64,000 nt of DNA. Source: Streptomyces sp. BK239 (GTDB lineage: Bacteria; Actinomycetota; Actinomycetes; Streptomycetales; Streptomycetaceae). The stretch's first letter is position 1. Each line of letters begins with the position of its first letter. The notes beneath the pieces are model-generated. The model was not told the DNA's origin and ran no database searches. It saw only the letters and a list, made by a program, of their open reading frames with translations. This document shows positions 16,943 through 24,537 of this stretch, piece by piece. The stretch covers positions 62,001-126,000 of the forward strand of contig NZ_SHKS01000006.1 in the NCBI RefSeq assembly GCF_004217285.1, written 5' to 3'. Position numbers and translations under genes: made by a program.

Positions 16943-17438
16943 TGCCGAGAAGACCGCCGCGCAGGTCATCGAGGACGTCCTGAAGGACGCCGAACTGGAA
17001 TGGGAGAGTCCCGAGCCGGGCAACTACGTCGTCCAGCTCCCCGGCACGCGCAAGCTGAAGACGACGCTGTCACTCATCGTCGGCCGCCACTCCCTGTCCC
17101 TGAACGCCTTCGTCATCCGCCACCCCGACGAGAACGAGGCCGGCGTCCACCGCTGGCTCCTGGAGCGCAACCTCAAGCTGTACGGCGTGAGTTACGCCGT
17201 CGACCAGCTCGGCGACGTCTACGTCACCGCCCGCCTCCCCCTCGCCGCCGTCACCGCCGACGCGACCGACCGTCTCCTCGGCCAGGTCCTGGAGGCCGCC
17301 GACGGGGCCTTCAACACCCTTCTGGAACTGGGCTTCGCCACCGCGATCCGCCGCGAGTACGCCTGGCGCGTCTCCCGCGGCGAGTCCACCCGCAACCTGG
17401 ACGCCTTCGCCCATCTGACGCGCCGGGAGGAGCAGTGA
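16935..17438 (+). CDS. YbjN-domain protein
   Basis: 167 aa from ATG 16935 inside the last codons of mshA. It is a YbjN/T3SS-chaperone-like fold: VIEDVLKDAELEWESPEPGNYVVQLPGTRKLKTTLSLIVGRHSLSLNAFVIRHPDENEAGVHRWLLERN, then VYVTARLPL and AITADRLLG-type helices. It always accompanies mshA in actinobacteria that I recall. Function is unproven, possibly a chaperone or sensor. Confidence 0.85.
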   Translation: MGDAEKTAAQVIEDVLKDAELEWESPEPGNYVVQLPGTRKLKTTLSLIVGRHSLSLNAFVIRHPDENEAGVHRWLLERNLKLYGVSYAVDQLGDVYVTARLPLAAVTADATDRLLGQVLEAADGAFNTLLELGFATAIRREYAWRVSRGESTRNLDAFAHLTRREEQ

Positions 17439-17447
17439 GCACGCCGG

Positions 17448-18245
17448 TCAGCGGACGGCGGGCCCCCGCGCATACCGTCCCGGAGTGACCCCGACCCACT
17501 TCCTGAAGTGGCGGGTGAGATGGGACTGGTCGAAGAAACCGCTGGCCACCGCCGCCTCCCCGGGCGGCAGACCGCCGAGCAGCAGGCCGCGGGCCCGTTC
17601 GAGGCGGCGGGACATCAGATACCGGTGGGGCGCGATGCCGTACGCCGTGCTGAACGCCCTTACGAGGTGCGCCGGGTGAGCGCCCAGCAGCCGGGACGCC
17701 TCGTCCAGGGCCACGCCCTCCAGGACGCGCTCGTCGAGGAGTTCGCGGAGCCGACGGGCCAAGGCCGGGTCGCGGCGGACGGATTCCACGGGGTCGCGGG
17801 GACGCAGATGCGAGCGCAGTCGCTCGCCGATCAGCGTCAGCCGGCTGTCCGCCTCCAGCTCGCCGCCGGGCCCGGCGAGCGCCGTGTGCAACTGCCCGAC
17901 GCGCTGCCTCAGTACGGGATCCCGCAGGTCGGGGCCGTCGACGGCGGCGCCGATCAGATCCGCGCCGAGCACGCTCGCGTCGAGGTACAGCACCCGCTTG
18001 CGGAAGCCGCCCGGGGTGGCGGCGGAGCCGTTGTGCGGCACGTGCGGCGGCAGCAGCGTCACCGTGTCGTTCGGGGTGCCGTGCTCGTGCCGCTCCAGGT
18101 CGTACCGCACGGCCCCCGCGTCCACGATGAGCAGCGTCCACACGTCGTGCACGTGCATCGGGTACGCGTGGTCGGTGAAGTGGGCGTGGAAGACCTCGAC
18201 GACGCCCGGGACACGCGGGCGCCAGGCGGAGACGTCGGCGACCAT
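17448..18245 (-). CDS. AraC-family transcriptional regulator
   Basis: 265 aa from ATG 18245. The N-terminal cupin (FTDHAYPMHVHDVWTLLIVDAGAVRYDLERHEHGTPNDTVTLLPPHVPHNG) has the His-rich AraC-binding fold. The C-terminal double HTH includes LDEASRLLGAHPAHLVRAFSTAYGIAPHRYLMSRRLERARGLLLGG and AAVASGFFDQSHLTRHFRKWVGVTPGRY. It is divergent from the DUF2000 gene across a 49-bp gap; in several genomes this pair is linked, so DUF2000 is a likely target. Ligand unknown. Confidence 0.88.
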   Translation of the reverse strand: MVADVSAWRPRVPGVVEVFHAHFTDHAYPMHVHDVWTLLIVDAGAVRYDLERHEHGTPNDTVTLLPPHVPHNGSAATPGGFRKRVLYLDASVLGADLIGAAVDGPDLRDPVLRQRVGQLHTALAGPGGELEADSRLTLIGERLRSHLRPRDPVESVRRDPALARRLRELLDERVLEGVALDEASRLLGAHPAHLVRAFSTAYGIAPHRYLMSRRLERARGLLLGGLPPGEAAVASGFFDQSHLTRHFRKWVGVTPGRYARGPAVR

Positions 18246-18294
18246 GCAAAGAACGTACAAGACCCCGTCGTGGCGGGAGAGGCAGTCTCGCCCT

Positions 18295-18756
18295 ATGAGC
18301 ACGCACCCGAATCCGAATGCGGACGTCGACGCCGGTGACGCCCCCGTCCGCTTCGACACGAAGATCGCCGTCCTGCTGCGCGGGGACCTGGAGACCTGGC
18401 AACGCCTGAACGTCACCGCGTTCCTGGTCAGCGGCCTGGGCACCCAGCTTCCCGAGGTGATCGGGGAGCCGTACGAGGACGCGGACGGCGTCGGCTACCT
18501 GCCGATGCTCCGTCAGCCGGTGATGGTCTTCGAGGCGACGAAGGAAGTGCTGACGACGGCCCACACGCGTGTGCTGTCCCGGGCCCTCCCGCGCGCGGTG
18601 TTCACCTCGGACCTCTTCGCCACCGGCAACGACCGCGACAACCGTGCGGCGGTGCGGGCGGTGCGGACCGACGACCTGGACCTGGTGGGCCTCGCGGTGT
18701 ACGGCCCGCGGAACGCGGTCGACAAGGTGGTGAAGGGGGCGCGGATGCATCCCTGA
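18295..18756 (+). CDS. DUF2000-family protein
   Basis: 153 aa from ATG 18295. It is a single DUF2000 domain (Ptr2/peptidyl-tRNA-hydrolase-2-like fold): RFDTKIAVLLRGDLETWQRLNVTAFLVSGLG, VGYLPMLRQPVMVFEA, and the closing DDLDLVGLAVYGPRNAVDKVVKGARMHP. Function unknown. It diverges from the AraC-type gene with a 49-bp gap. Confidence 0.85.
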   Translation: MSTHPNPNADVDAGDAPVRFDTKIAVLLRGDLETWQRLNVTAFLVSGLGTQLPEVIGEPYEDADGVGYLPMLRQPVMVFEATKEVLTTAHTRVLSRALPRAVFTSDLFATGNDRDNRAAVRAVRTDDLDLVGLAVYGPRNAVDKVVKGARMHP

Positions 18757-18889
18757 CGGATGCGGGAGGTGACGGCCGGGCGGCGGGGGCGGCGGTGAAC
18801 GCCTCTGCCGCCCGGCGGGGTTGGGGGAGGCGACCAGCCGGCCGGGAGTGGACCGGGCGGCTGGAGGGGCGGCGGCCGGTGACGGCTCG

Positions 18890-18975
18890 GACGGCCGGGA
18901 GTGGGCCGGGCGGCCGGTAGCGGGTCAGACGGCCGGGAGTGGGCCGGGTGGCCGGTAGCGGGTCAGACGGCCGGG
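18890..18975. repeat. 38-bp tandem repeats running into the MFS gene 3' end
   Basis: Unit starting GACGGCCGGGAGTGGGCCGG occurs at 18890-18927 and 18928-18965 (one mismatch), with a partial third copy at 18966-18975. A more degenerate copy lies upstream near 18836. The second copy contains the stop codon of the MFS gene. Confidence 0.8.
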
Positions 18976-20324
18976 CTGACCTCGGGCTTGCCGCACGCGA
19001 CTCCGCTCGCCGTCCGAGGCGCGTCCTCGGCCCCGTCGGCCGGCTCCGCCGCAGGCACCGCCTCGACCTCGTCAGCAGGCTCCGCCCTCTCAGCCCCTTC
19101 GGCAACCTCGGCCGCTCGCGTCTCCTCCGCCGGCAGCCACCGGGTCAGCGCGGCGAACCCGACGCCCGCCACCGCCCCGACGACGGCGCACAGCCCCCAC
19201 AGCCACTCCGCCCCCAACCGGTCGATGACGAGACCGGAGAACACCGGGGCGATCAGCGAGGCCACCGCCCACGACATCGTGTACATGCCCTGGTAGCGCC
19301 CCCGCCCGTGGACGGGGGAGAGGCGCACGACGAGACCGGTCTGGGTCGGCGCGTTGACGATCTCGGCGAGCGTCCACACGCAGACCGTGAGCGCGAAGAC
19401 CCCGACCGACCCGGCGAAGGCGGTGAGCCCGAAACCGGCCCCGGCGAGCACGGACGACACGAAGAGCAGCCGCCCGGGGTCACGGTGCTGGATCAACCGG
19501 GTGACCGGGATCTGCAGGACGACGATGAGGACGCCGTTGACGGCGATGGCCATGCCGTAGTCGGCCGGCGTGAAGCCGGCCTCGCCCATCGCCACCGGCA
19601 GGCCGATCGCGCCCTGCTGGAAGATGAAGGCGACGGCGAAGGACAGCCCGACGAGCCCCATGAACCGCCCGTCGCGCAGCACGGAGCCGAGACCGACGGC
19701 GCTCTCCTCGACGGACGCGGCCTCCCGCACCGGCCGCGACTCGGGGAGCTTGAGGAAGACGACGACCGCGCAGAGCAGGGTCATCCCGCCCTCGATGAGG
19801 AAGCCGGCGAGGTAGCTGAACTCGGCGATGAACCCTGCGCCCATGGAGGAGACGGCGAAACCGAGGTTGATGGCCCAGTAGTTGAGCGAGAACGCCCGGA
19901 CGCGGTCCTCGGGCCGCACGATGTCGGCCATCATCGCCTGCACGGCGGGCCGGGAGGCGTTGGAGGCCGCGCCGACGAGGAAGGCGACGGCCGCGATGGC
20001 GACGGGATGCTCCATGAAGCCGAGCAGCGTCACCGACAGACCGGTGGCCACCTGGGCGACGAGCAGCGTGGGCCGCCGCCCGAGCCGGTCCGCCATCACA
20101 CCGCCCGCGAGGGAGGAGAGGACGCCGCCGAGCCCGTAGAGGGAGGCGACGACACCGGCGTAGACGGCGGAATAGCCACGTTCGAGCGTCAGATACAGGG
20201 CCATGAAGGTGGCGACGAACGCCCCGAGCCGGTTGACGAGGGTGCTGGTCCACAACCACCAGAACTCCCGGGGCAACCCGGAGACGCTCTCGCGGGCGGC
20301 ACGTCTCAAAGAGGCGACGGACAC
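18963..20324 (-). CDS. MFS drug-efflux-type transporter
   Basis: 453 aa from GTG 20324, preceded by GGGGGATCCCT; an ATG at 20378 is in frame but has no ribosome site. It has 12 predicted membrane helices. MFS motif A is GGVMADRLGRRPTLL between helices 2 and 3, after FVATFMALYLTLERGYS. It is closest in pattern to the MDR/Bcr-like and Rv1258-like DHA1 group. The C-terminus has an acidic Ala/Glu-rich tail of about 50 residues that ends in the tandem repeat region. Substrate unknown. Confidence 0.85.
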   Translation of the reverse strand: MSVASLRRAARESVSGLPREFWWLWTSTLVNRLGAFVATFMALYLTLERGYSAVYAGVVASLYGLGGVLSSLAGGVMADRLGRRPTLLVAQVATGLSVTLLGFMEHPVAIAAVAFLVGAASNASRPAVQAMMADIVRPEDRVRAFSLNYWAINLGFAVSSMGAGFIAEFSYLAGFLIEGGMTLLCAVVVFLKLPESRPVREAASVEESAVGLGSVLRDGRFMGLVGLSFAVAFIFQQGAIGLPVAMGEAGFTPADYGMAIAVNGVLIVVLQIPVTRLIQHRDPGRLLFVSSVLAGAGFGLTAFAGSVGVFALTVCVWTLAEIVNAPTQTGLVVRLSPVHGRGRYQGMYTMSWAVASLIAPVFSGLVIDRLGAEWLWGLCAVVGAVAGVGFAALTRWLPAEETRAAEVAEGAERAEPADEVEAVPAAEPADGAEDAPRTASGVACGKPEVSPAV

Positions 20325-20513
20325 AGGGATCCCCCGAACGGTAAGAGGCACGGCAAGAGACACGCACCGGAGGTGCATGTAAGAGGCGAAGACGGTGTCG
20401 ACAACTTACGAGCACGGAGGTGCCGATGGCCACTCGATTAACAGATCCCGTCAACCGTCCGCTCTACGGGCGGGGCGCACCCCCGCCCAAAGGCTTGGAT
20501 TACGCTCATACGC

Positions 20514-21275
20514 ATGGCCGACGCACCGTACAAGCTGATCCTGCTCCGTCACGGCGAGAGCGAGTGGAACGCGAAGAACCTGTTCACCGGCTGGGTGGAC
20601 GTCAACCTCAACGAGAAGGGCGAGAAGGAGGCGGTCCGCGGCGGTGAGCTGCTGAAGGACGCCGACCTGCTCCCCGACGTGGTCCACACCTCGCTCCAGA
20701 AGCGCGCGATCCGCACCGCGCAGCTCGCCCTGGAGTCCGCCGACCGCCACTGGATCCCCGTCCACCGCTCCTGGCGCCTGAACGAGCGCCACTACGGCGC
20801 CCTCCAGGGCAAGGACAAGGCCCAGACGCTCGCCGAGTTCGGCGAGGAGCAGTTCATGCTGTGGCGCCGCTCCTACGACACCCCGCCGCCGCCGCTCGAG
20901 GACGGCACGGAGTTCTCCCAGTCCGACGACGCGCGCTACGCGACGATCCCGCCGGAGCTGCGCCCCCGCACGGAGTGCCTCAAGGACGTCGTCATCCGGA
21001 TGCTCCCCTACTGGTACGACGGCATCGTCCCCGACCTCCTCACCGGCCGCACGGTCCTGGTCGCCGCCCACGGCAACTCCCTGCGCGCCCTGGTCAAGCA
21101 CCTCGACGGCATCTCCGACGCCGACATCGCCGGCCTGAACATCCCGACGGGCATCCCCCTGTACTACGAACTCGACGCCGACTTCAAGCCGCTGACCCCG
21201 GGCGGCAAGTACCTCGACCCCGAGGCGGCAGCAGCAGCCATCGAGGCGGTCAAGAACCAGGGCAAGAAGAAGTAA
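20514..21275 (+). CDS. gpmA: 2,3-bisphosphoglycerate-dependent phosphoglycerate mutase
   Basis: 253 aa, the normal length. It interconverts 3- and 2-phosphoglycerate in glycolysis. LILLRHGESEWNAKNLFTGW contains the phosphohistidine RHGE. LNERHYGALQGKDK and VLVAAHGNSLRALVKHLDGIS supply the second active-site His and phosphate contacts. The upstream TACGCT (20501-20506) ends 7 bp before the ATG with no Shine-Dalgarno, so the mRNA may be leaderless. A hairpin terminator follows at 21288. Confidence 0.97.
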   Translation: MADAPYKLILLRHGESEWNAKNLFTGWVDVNLNEKGEKEAVRGGELLKDADLLPDVVHTSLQKRAIRTAQLALESADRHWIPVHRSWRLNERHYGALQGKDKAQTLAEFGEEQFMLWRRSYDTPPPPLEDGTEFSQSDDARYATIPPELRPRTECLKDVVIRMLPYWYDGIVPDLLTGRTVLVAAHGNSLRALVKHLDGISDADIAGLNIPTGIPLYYELDADFKPLTPGGKYLDPEAAAAAIEAVKNQGKKK

Positions 21276-21287
21276 CGCGACACCAGC

Positions 21288-21325
21288 AAGCCCCCGATCT
21301 GCGTTTCCTGGCAGGCCGGGGGCTT
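21288..21325 (+). terminator. Terminator after gpmA
   Basis: AAGCCCCCG (21288-21296) pairs with CGGGGGCTT (21317-21325), followed by a T. It sits 13 bp after the gpmA stop and may serve the convergent gene as well. Confidence 0.8.
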
Positions 21326-21366
21326 TGTGGTGGGGCTGGGCCGTCAGCCGGTTGATCCGGCCGTGC

Positions 21367-21642
21367 TCAGCGCTTCAGGAAGTCCGGCTCCGGCTGTTCT
21401 CTCGTCTCCGCCCGCGCTCCCGCATCGCGGAGGGCCGACACGGCCGCCGCCGCATCTTCCTCGGGCACGCCGGCGAGAATGACGGCGGGGACCCGAGTCG
21501 CCAGAACCTTGCTGCGCCACAGGCTCAGTCCCGTAAGCCGACGCACGACCTGGACGACGTCCATCACACGGACACCGAGGTCAGTGAGCACCACGTCATG
21601 AGGCACGCCGTCGCAAACCAGCAAGAAGTACTCGTCCGCCAT
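21367..21642 (-). CDS. Small ribosomal L7/L12 C-terminal-domain-like protein
   Basis: 91 aa from ATG 21642 with GGGGAG upstream. After MADEYFLLVCDGVPHDVVL, residues about 20-80 (LGVRVMDVVQVVRRLTGLSLWRSKVLATRVPAVILAGVPEEDAAAAVSALRDAGARAET) match the bL12 C-terminal fold (VIKVVRExTGLGLKEAK...). It lacks the bL12 N-terminal dimer domain and hinge, so it is not a ribosomal stalk protein. Such stand-alone domains are frequent in Streptomyces, function unknown. It follows arsC after 71 bp and may be in the arsenic transcript. Confidence 0.75.
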   Translation of the reverse strand: MADEYFLLVCDGVPHDVVLTDLGVRVMDVVQVVRRLTGLSLWRSKVLATRVPAVILAGVPEEDAAAAVSALRDAGARAETREQPEPDFLKR

Positions 21643-21713
21643 TGCTCTCCCCGTCCCGTCCTCGCCTTGGCGCGCCGCAGAGGCGCGGGCTCGGGGATCA
21701 CCCGGAGGCGCAC

Positions 21714-22136
21714 TCACGGCTGGGCCGGCGGGGCGAGTTCGTCGACCAGGACGCGGATGCGCTTCTCGATCTCGTCGCGGATCGGGCGGACCGCTTCGAC
21801 TCCCTGTCCGGCCGGGTCGGGGAGCTCCCAGTCGAGGTAGCGCTTGCCGGGAAAGACCGGGCAGGTGTCGCCGCAGCCCATCGTGATGACGACGTCGGAC
21901 GCCTGGACGGCCTCCACGGTGAGCACCTTGGGGGCCTCGGCCGAGATGTCGATGCCCACCTCCGCCAAGGCCTCCACCACGGCGGGGTTCACGGTGTCGG
22001 CGGGGGCGGACCCGGCGGAGCGCACCTGAACGCGGTCGCCCGCCAGCCGGGTGAGGAAGGCGGCGGCCATCTGGGAGCGGCCGGCGTTGTGGACGCAGAC
22101 GAACAGAACGGAGGGGCGCGCGTCGGGAGTGGGCAT
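21714..22136 (-). CDS. arsC: Arsenate reductase, thioredoxin-coupled LMW-PTP type
   Basis: 140 aa from ATG 22136, reducing As(V) to As(III). The P-loop VCVHNAGRSQMAAA contains the CX5R nucleophile Cys. A second and third Cys lie in ITMGCGDTCPVFPGKRYLDWELPDP, the same three-Cys relay as B. subtilis ArsC. An in-frame GTG one codon upstream is possible. It is third in arsR-aqp-arsC, 27 bp after the aquaporin gene. Confidence 0.93.
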   Translation of the reverse strand: MPTPDARPSVLFVCVHNAGRSQMAAAFLTRLAGDRVQVRSAGSAPADTVNPAVVEALAEVGIDISAEAPKVLTVEAVQASDVVITMGCGDTCPVFPGKRYLDWELPDPAGQGVEAVRPIRDEIEKRIRVLVDELAPPAQP

Positions 22137-22163
22137 CACGGGTGTCTTTCTGAGCGGAGCGGG

Positions 22164-22898
22164 TCAGGGGGCGGCGAGTTCGGGTTCGTCGTCGGTGACG
22201 ACGGCGCCGGTCCGGGGCGGTGCGGGGTGGGTGAACACGGCGGCCACCAGGCCGAGGCCGGTGACGGCGCCGACGAACTGGGCCACGATGAACGGGAGGA
22301 CCGAGGCGGGTGCGATGCCGGCGAACGTGTCCGTGAACGCGCGCCCGATGGTGACGGCAGGATTGGCGAACGAGGTGGAGGACGTGAACCAGTACGCCGC
22401 GCCGATGTAGGAGGCCACGGCGACGGGGGCGAGCTGGGCGCGGCCGGTGCGGGTGAGGCCGAGGACGAGCAGGACGAGCCCGGCGGTCGCGACCAGTTCA
22501 CCGAGCCAGAGGTGACCGGCTGAGCGGTCACGAGTGGACCACTGGACCAGCGGCTCGGCGAACATGGCGTCGGCCAGGATCGTGCCGCCGATCGCCCCGG
22601 CCGTCTGGGCCGGGACGTACGCGGCCAGGTCCCGTAGGGTCGGCCCGTCGAGGGTGTGGCGGCCGGTGAACCAGGCGGCGAGTGTCACCACGGGGTTGAA
22701 GTGCGCGCCGGAGACCGGCCCGAACAGCGCGATGAGTACCCCCAGGCCGAAGACGGTGGCCAGGGAGTTGGCCAGCAACTGGACGCCGACGTCATCGGTC
22801 AGTCCGGTGGCCTGGATGCCGGAGCCGACCACCACCGCGGTCAGGGCGGCCGACCCCACCGCCTCGGCCAGGGCCCGGCGGCCGAGCGATGCGCTCAC
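22164..22898 (-). CDS. MIP-family aquaglyceroporin (AqpS-like)
   Basis: 244 aa with six membrane helices and two NPA-type half-helix motifs: GAHFNPVVTLAAW (first, NPV) and TSFANPAVTIGRAF (second, NPA). The C-terminus is a short acidic tail. In Sinorhizobium meliloti an arsR-aqpS-arsC cluster uses an aquaglyceroporin in place of an ArsB/Acr3 pump: arsenate is reduced by ArsC and arsenite leaves by diffusion. This cluster has the same three genes in the same order. The start codon overlaps the arsR stop by 4 bp (ATGA), so they are co-translated. Confidence 0.88.
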   Translation of the reverse strand: MSASLGRRALAEAVGSAALTAVVVGSGIQATGLTDDVGVQLLANSLATVFGLGVLIALFGPVSGAHFNPVVTLAAWFTGRHTLDGPTLRDLAAYVPAQTAGAIGGTILADAMFAEPLVQWSTRDRSAGHLWLGELVATAGLVLLVLGLTRTGRAQLAPVAVASYIGAAYWFTSSTSFANPAVTIGRAFTDTFAGIAPASVLPFIVAQFVGAVTGLGLVAAVFTHPAPPRTGAVVTDDEPELAAP

Positions 22899-23275
22899 GC
22901 GGTCGCCTCATCGGTCCGTGTGGTCGCCAGGAAGGCGGACAGCCGCTCCAGGGTTCCGGGAAGGGCCCAGTAGTACACCCACGTCCCGCGGCGCTCGCAG
23001 TCGATCAGCCCCGCCTGGCGGAGCAGCTTGAGGTGATGCGAGATCGTCGGCTGTGAGAGGTCGAAGGCCGGGGTCAGGTCACACACGCAGACCTCGCCGC
23101 CCGACGGCGAAGCGATCATCGACAGCAGCCGCAGCCGGACCGGGTCGCCCAGCGCCTTGAAGATCTTCGCCAGGCCGGCCGCCTGGACGTCGTCCAGAGG
23201 GGCGGTCGCCAGCCCCGGGCAGCAAGCGGCGGACCCGTCGTCCTGCCCGACCACCACTAGTTCTTGCTTCGACAT
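22895..23275 (-). CDS. arsR: ArsR-family arsenite/metal-responsive repressor
   Basis: 126 aa from ATG 23275. Winged HTH: ALGDPVRLRLLSMIASPSGGEVCVCDLTPAFDLSQPTISHHLKLLRQAGLIDCERRGTWVYYWAL. The CVCDL in the alpha-3 region is the classical As(III)/Sb(III) site of ArsR, and an extra CC pair lies near the N-terminus. A longer in-frame start would add about 19 residues through the divergent promoter. It likely represses itself and the divergent arsI through the palindrome at 23318-23333. Confidence 0.92.
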   Translation of the reverse strand: MSKQELVVVGQDDGSAACCPGLATAPLDDVQAAGLAKIFKALGDPVRLRLLSMIASPSGGEVCVCDLTPAFDLSQPTISHHLKLLRQAGLIDCERRGTWVYYWALPGTLERLSAFLATTRTDEATA

Positions 23276-23317
23276 TCTTCTATGTTGACGTTTCTCGATC
23301 CAAGGCGCAAGCTCTGT

Positions 23318-23333
23318 ATTGACAGACATCAAT
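23318..23333. promoter_or_regulatory. ArsR-type operator between arsR and arsI
   Basis: ATTGA (23318-23322), CAGACA, TCAAT (23329-23333): perfect 5-bp arms. It contains a consensus -35 TTGACA (23319-23324) reading toward arsI at 23356. An imperfect second candidate, TATGTTGACG, lies at 23281-23290 toward arsR. Confidence 0.65.
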
Positions 23334-23355
23334 GCAAGCAGATCGGAGTCACGTC

Positions 23356-23826
23356 ATGTCTCGTGCCCAGCTCGCCCTGCGCGTCAGCGACCTCGAAGCC
23401 TCGATCACCTTCTACTCGAAGCTCTTCGGCGTCGAACCGGCCAAGCGCCGCGAGGGCTACGCCAACTTCGCCATCACCGAGCCCCCGCTCAAGCTCGTAC
23501 TGATCGAGGGCGGGCCCGGCGAGGAGACCCGCCTGGACCACCTCGGCGTCGAGGTCGAGTCGACCGGCCAGGTCACCGCCGCCACCACCCGACTCAAGGA
23601 GGCCGGCCTGGCCACCTTCGAGGAGAACGACACCTCCTGCTGCTACGCGCTCCAGGACAAGGTGTGGGTCCACGGCCCCGGCAAGGAGCCGTGGGAGGTC
23701 TACGTCGTCAAGGCCGACGCCGACACCCTCGGCAAGAGCGCCGGCACCGACGCCGCCGGCGACGGCTGCTGCACCGGCCAGGCCACCGACGAGGCCCCGG
23801 CCGCTGTCGGGTGTTCCTGCGGCTGA
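23356..23826 (+). CDS. arsI: ArsI/CadI-family VOC metalloenzyme (C-As lyase)
   Basis: 156 aa from ATG 23356, with GGAG 8-12 bp upstream. Vicinal-oxygen-chelate fold: QLALRVSDLEASITFYSKLFGVEPAKRREGYANF, DHLGVEVES, and VWVHGPGKEPWEVYVVKADADTL. The NDTSCCYALQDK segment contains the vicinal Cys pair that binds trivalent methylarsenicals in ArsI, so the likely reaction is O2-dependent demethylation of MAs(III). CadI-type cadmium induction is another possibility. The C-terminal tail adds GCC and CSC motifs (about five Cys after residue 130), not needed for the VOC fold. It is divergent from arsR, sharing the operator. Confidence 0.88.
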   Translation: MSRAQLALRVSDLEASITFYSKLFGVEPAKRREGYANFAITEPPLKLVLIEGGPGEETRLDHLGVEVESTGQVTAATTRLKEAGLATFEENDTSCCYALQDKVWVHGPGKEPWEVYVVKADADTLGKSAGTDAAGDGCCTGQATDEAPAAVGCSCG

Positions 23827-24189
23827 CCAGTCCGTCGCGCGCCGGCAAGGCCGACGACGGGACGTCAGCTCACGCCCGCCGACCGGGCATCGCTCCCCTG
23901 CGCGCGCCGCCACTCGTACGCACCGGGTGACGTCTCGACGACCTCTCGGGGACAGGCCTCGTACCCGGGCCAGCAGATCACGCTGCTTGTCGTCCCGCTC
24001 GCTGTTGTCTCGGGCGGCTTCGACGGCCCATGAGCGGCCGCCGTCGCATGGCGTCGACGCGGGGAGAGGCGCCGGCGGAAGGCTGAGGTCCGGTGGGGCC
24101 CCGCGGAGGTGGGCCGGGCGCTGACGGCCCGTGTACGGAGAGGAAGGGGCCCGGGCGGAACGCTGGGCCCCTTCAGTGGCGGTGGGCTG
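23827..24189. other. Intergenic region between arsI and mtpA
   Basis: About 360 bp with no confidently supported gene. A minus-strand reading (about 23877-24040) contains EAARDNSERDDKQRDLLARVRGLSP, which might be a decayed coding remnant, but it lacks a clear start and has no family I recognise. A hairpin terminator of mtpA is at 24143-24174. Confidence 0.5.
24143..24174 (-). terminator. Terminator after mtpA
   Basis: GAAGGGGCCC (24143-24152) pairs with GGGCCCCTTC (24165-24174), loop 12 nt. It lies 16 bp past the mtpA stop on the minus strand. Confidence 0.65.
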
Positions 24190-24351
24190 TCAGCCGCACT
24201 GGCACGGGCTTCCCGACTGGCACCCGCACCCGCAGCCCGAGCCGCAGCCGCACGCCGCGATCAGGGGCAGGCTCCTGATCTGCGCGGGCTGTTCGGTCGG
24301 GCGTTCCTGGGTGGGGGCCGTCGGGGTGGAGGTGCTGGGAGCTTCGGCCAT
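24190..24351 (-). CDS. mtpA: Small Cys-rich metallothionein-like protein
   Basis: 53 aa from ATG 24351, with the near-perfect ribosome site AGGAGGA 6-12 bp upstream. It starts MAEAPSTSTPTAPTQERPTEQP and ends in a tail of about 20 residues with seven Cys in CGC/CQC spacing, suited to thiolate clusters binding Cu, Zn or Cd. In S. lividans the gene mtpA, encoding a putative metallothionein, lies just downstream of phoU and was studied with the phoR-phoP regulon. Position and composition match that here. An alternative upstream in-frame Met (24396) has no ribosome site. Confidence 0.8.
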   Translation of the reverse strand: MAEAPSTSTPTAPTQERPTEQPAQIRSLPLIAACGCGSGCGCGCQSGSPCQCG

Positions 24352-24537
24352 GGGTTCCTCCTGGAGGCCTGAAGGCTGGAGCGCCTTGTCGCCCATTGCA
24401 TGCCCCTCCCGGCGGGCGCATCAACGGCGCACGGAGGCTCCACCGCGCCCGGGGCTCGCTCCTCCGCGCCGACGCGCCGACGCGCCGTCGCGCCGTCGGG
24501 GACGGCCGCCTCCCCGGGCCCACGGTCCCGCGGCCGG

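Noticed and set aside
18939..20441. 500-codon plus frame over the MFS gene
   Set aside because: The text is Gly/Asp/Arg low-complexity, without membrane helices; the minus-strand MFS has a clear motif A.
23877..24040. Minus-strand coding-like fragment between arsI and mtpA
   Set aside because: It has no start, no ribosome site and no known family, so it is mentioned only as a possible remnant.
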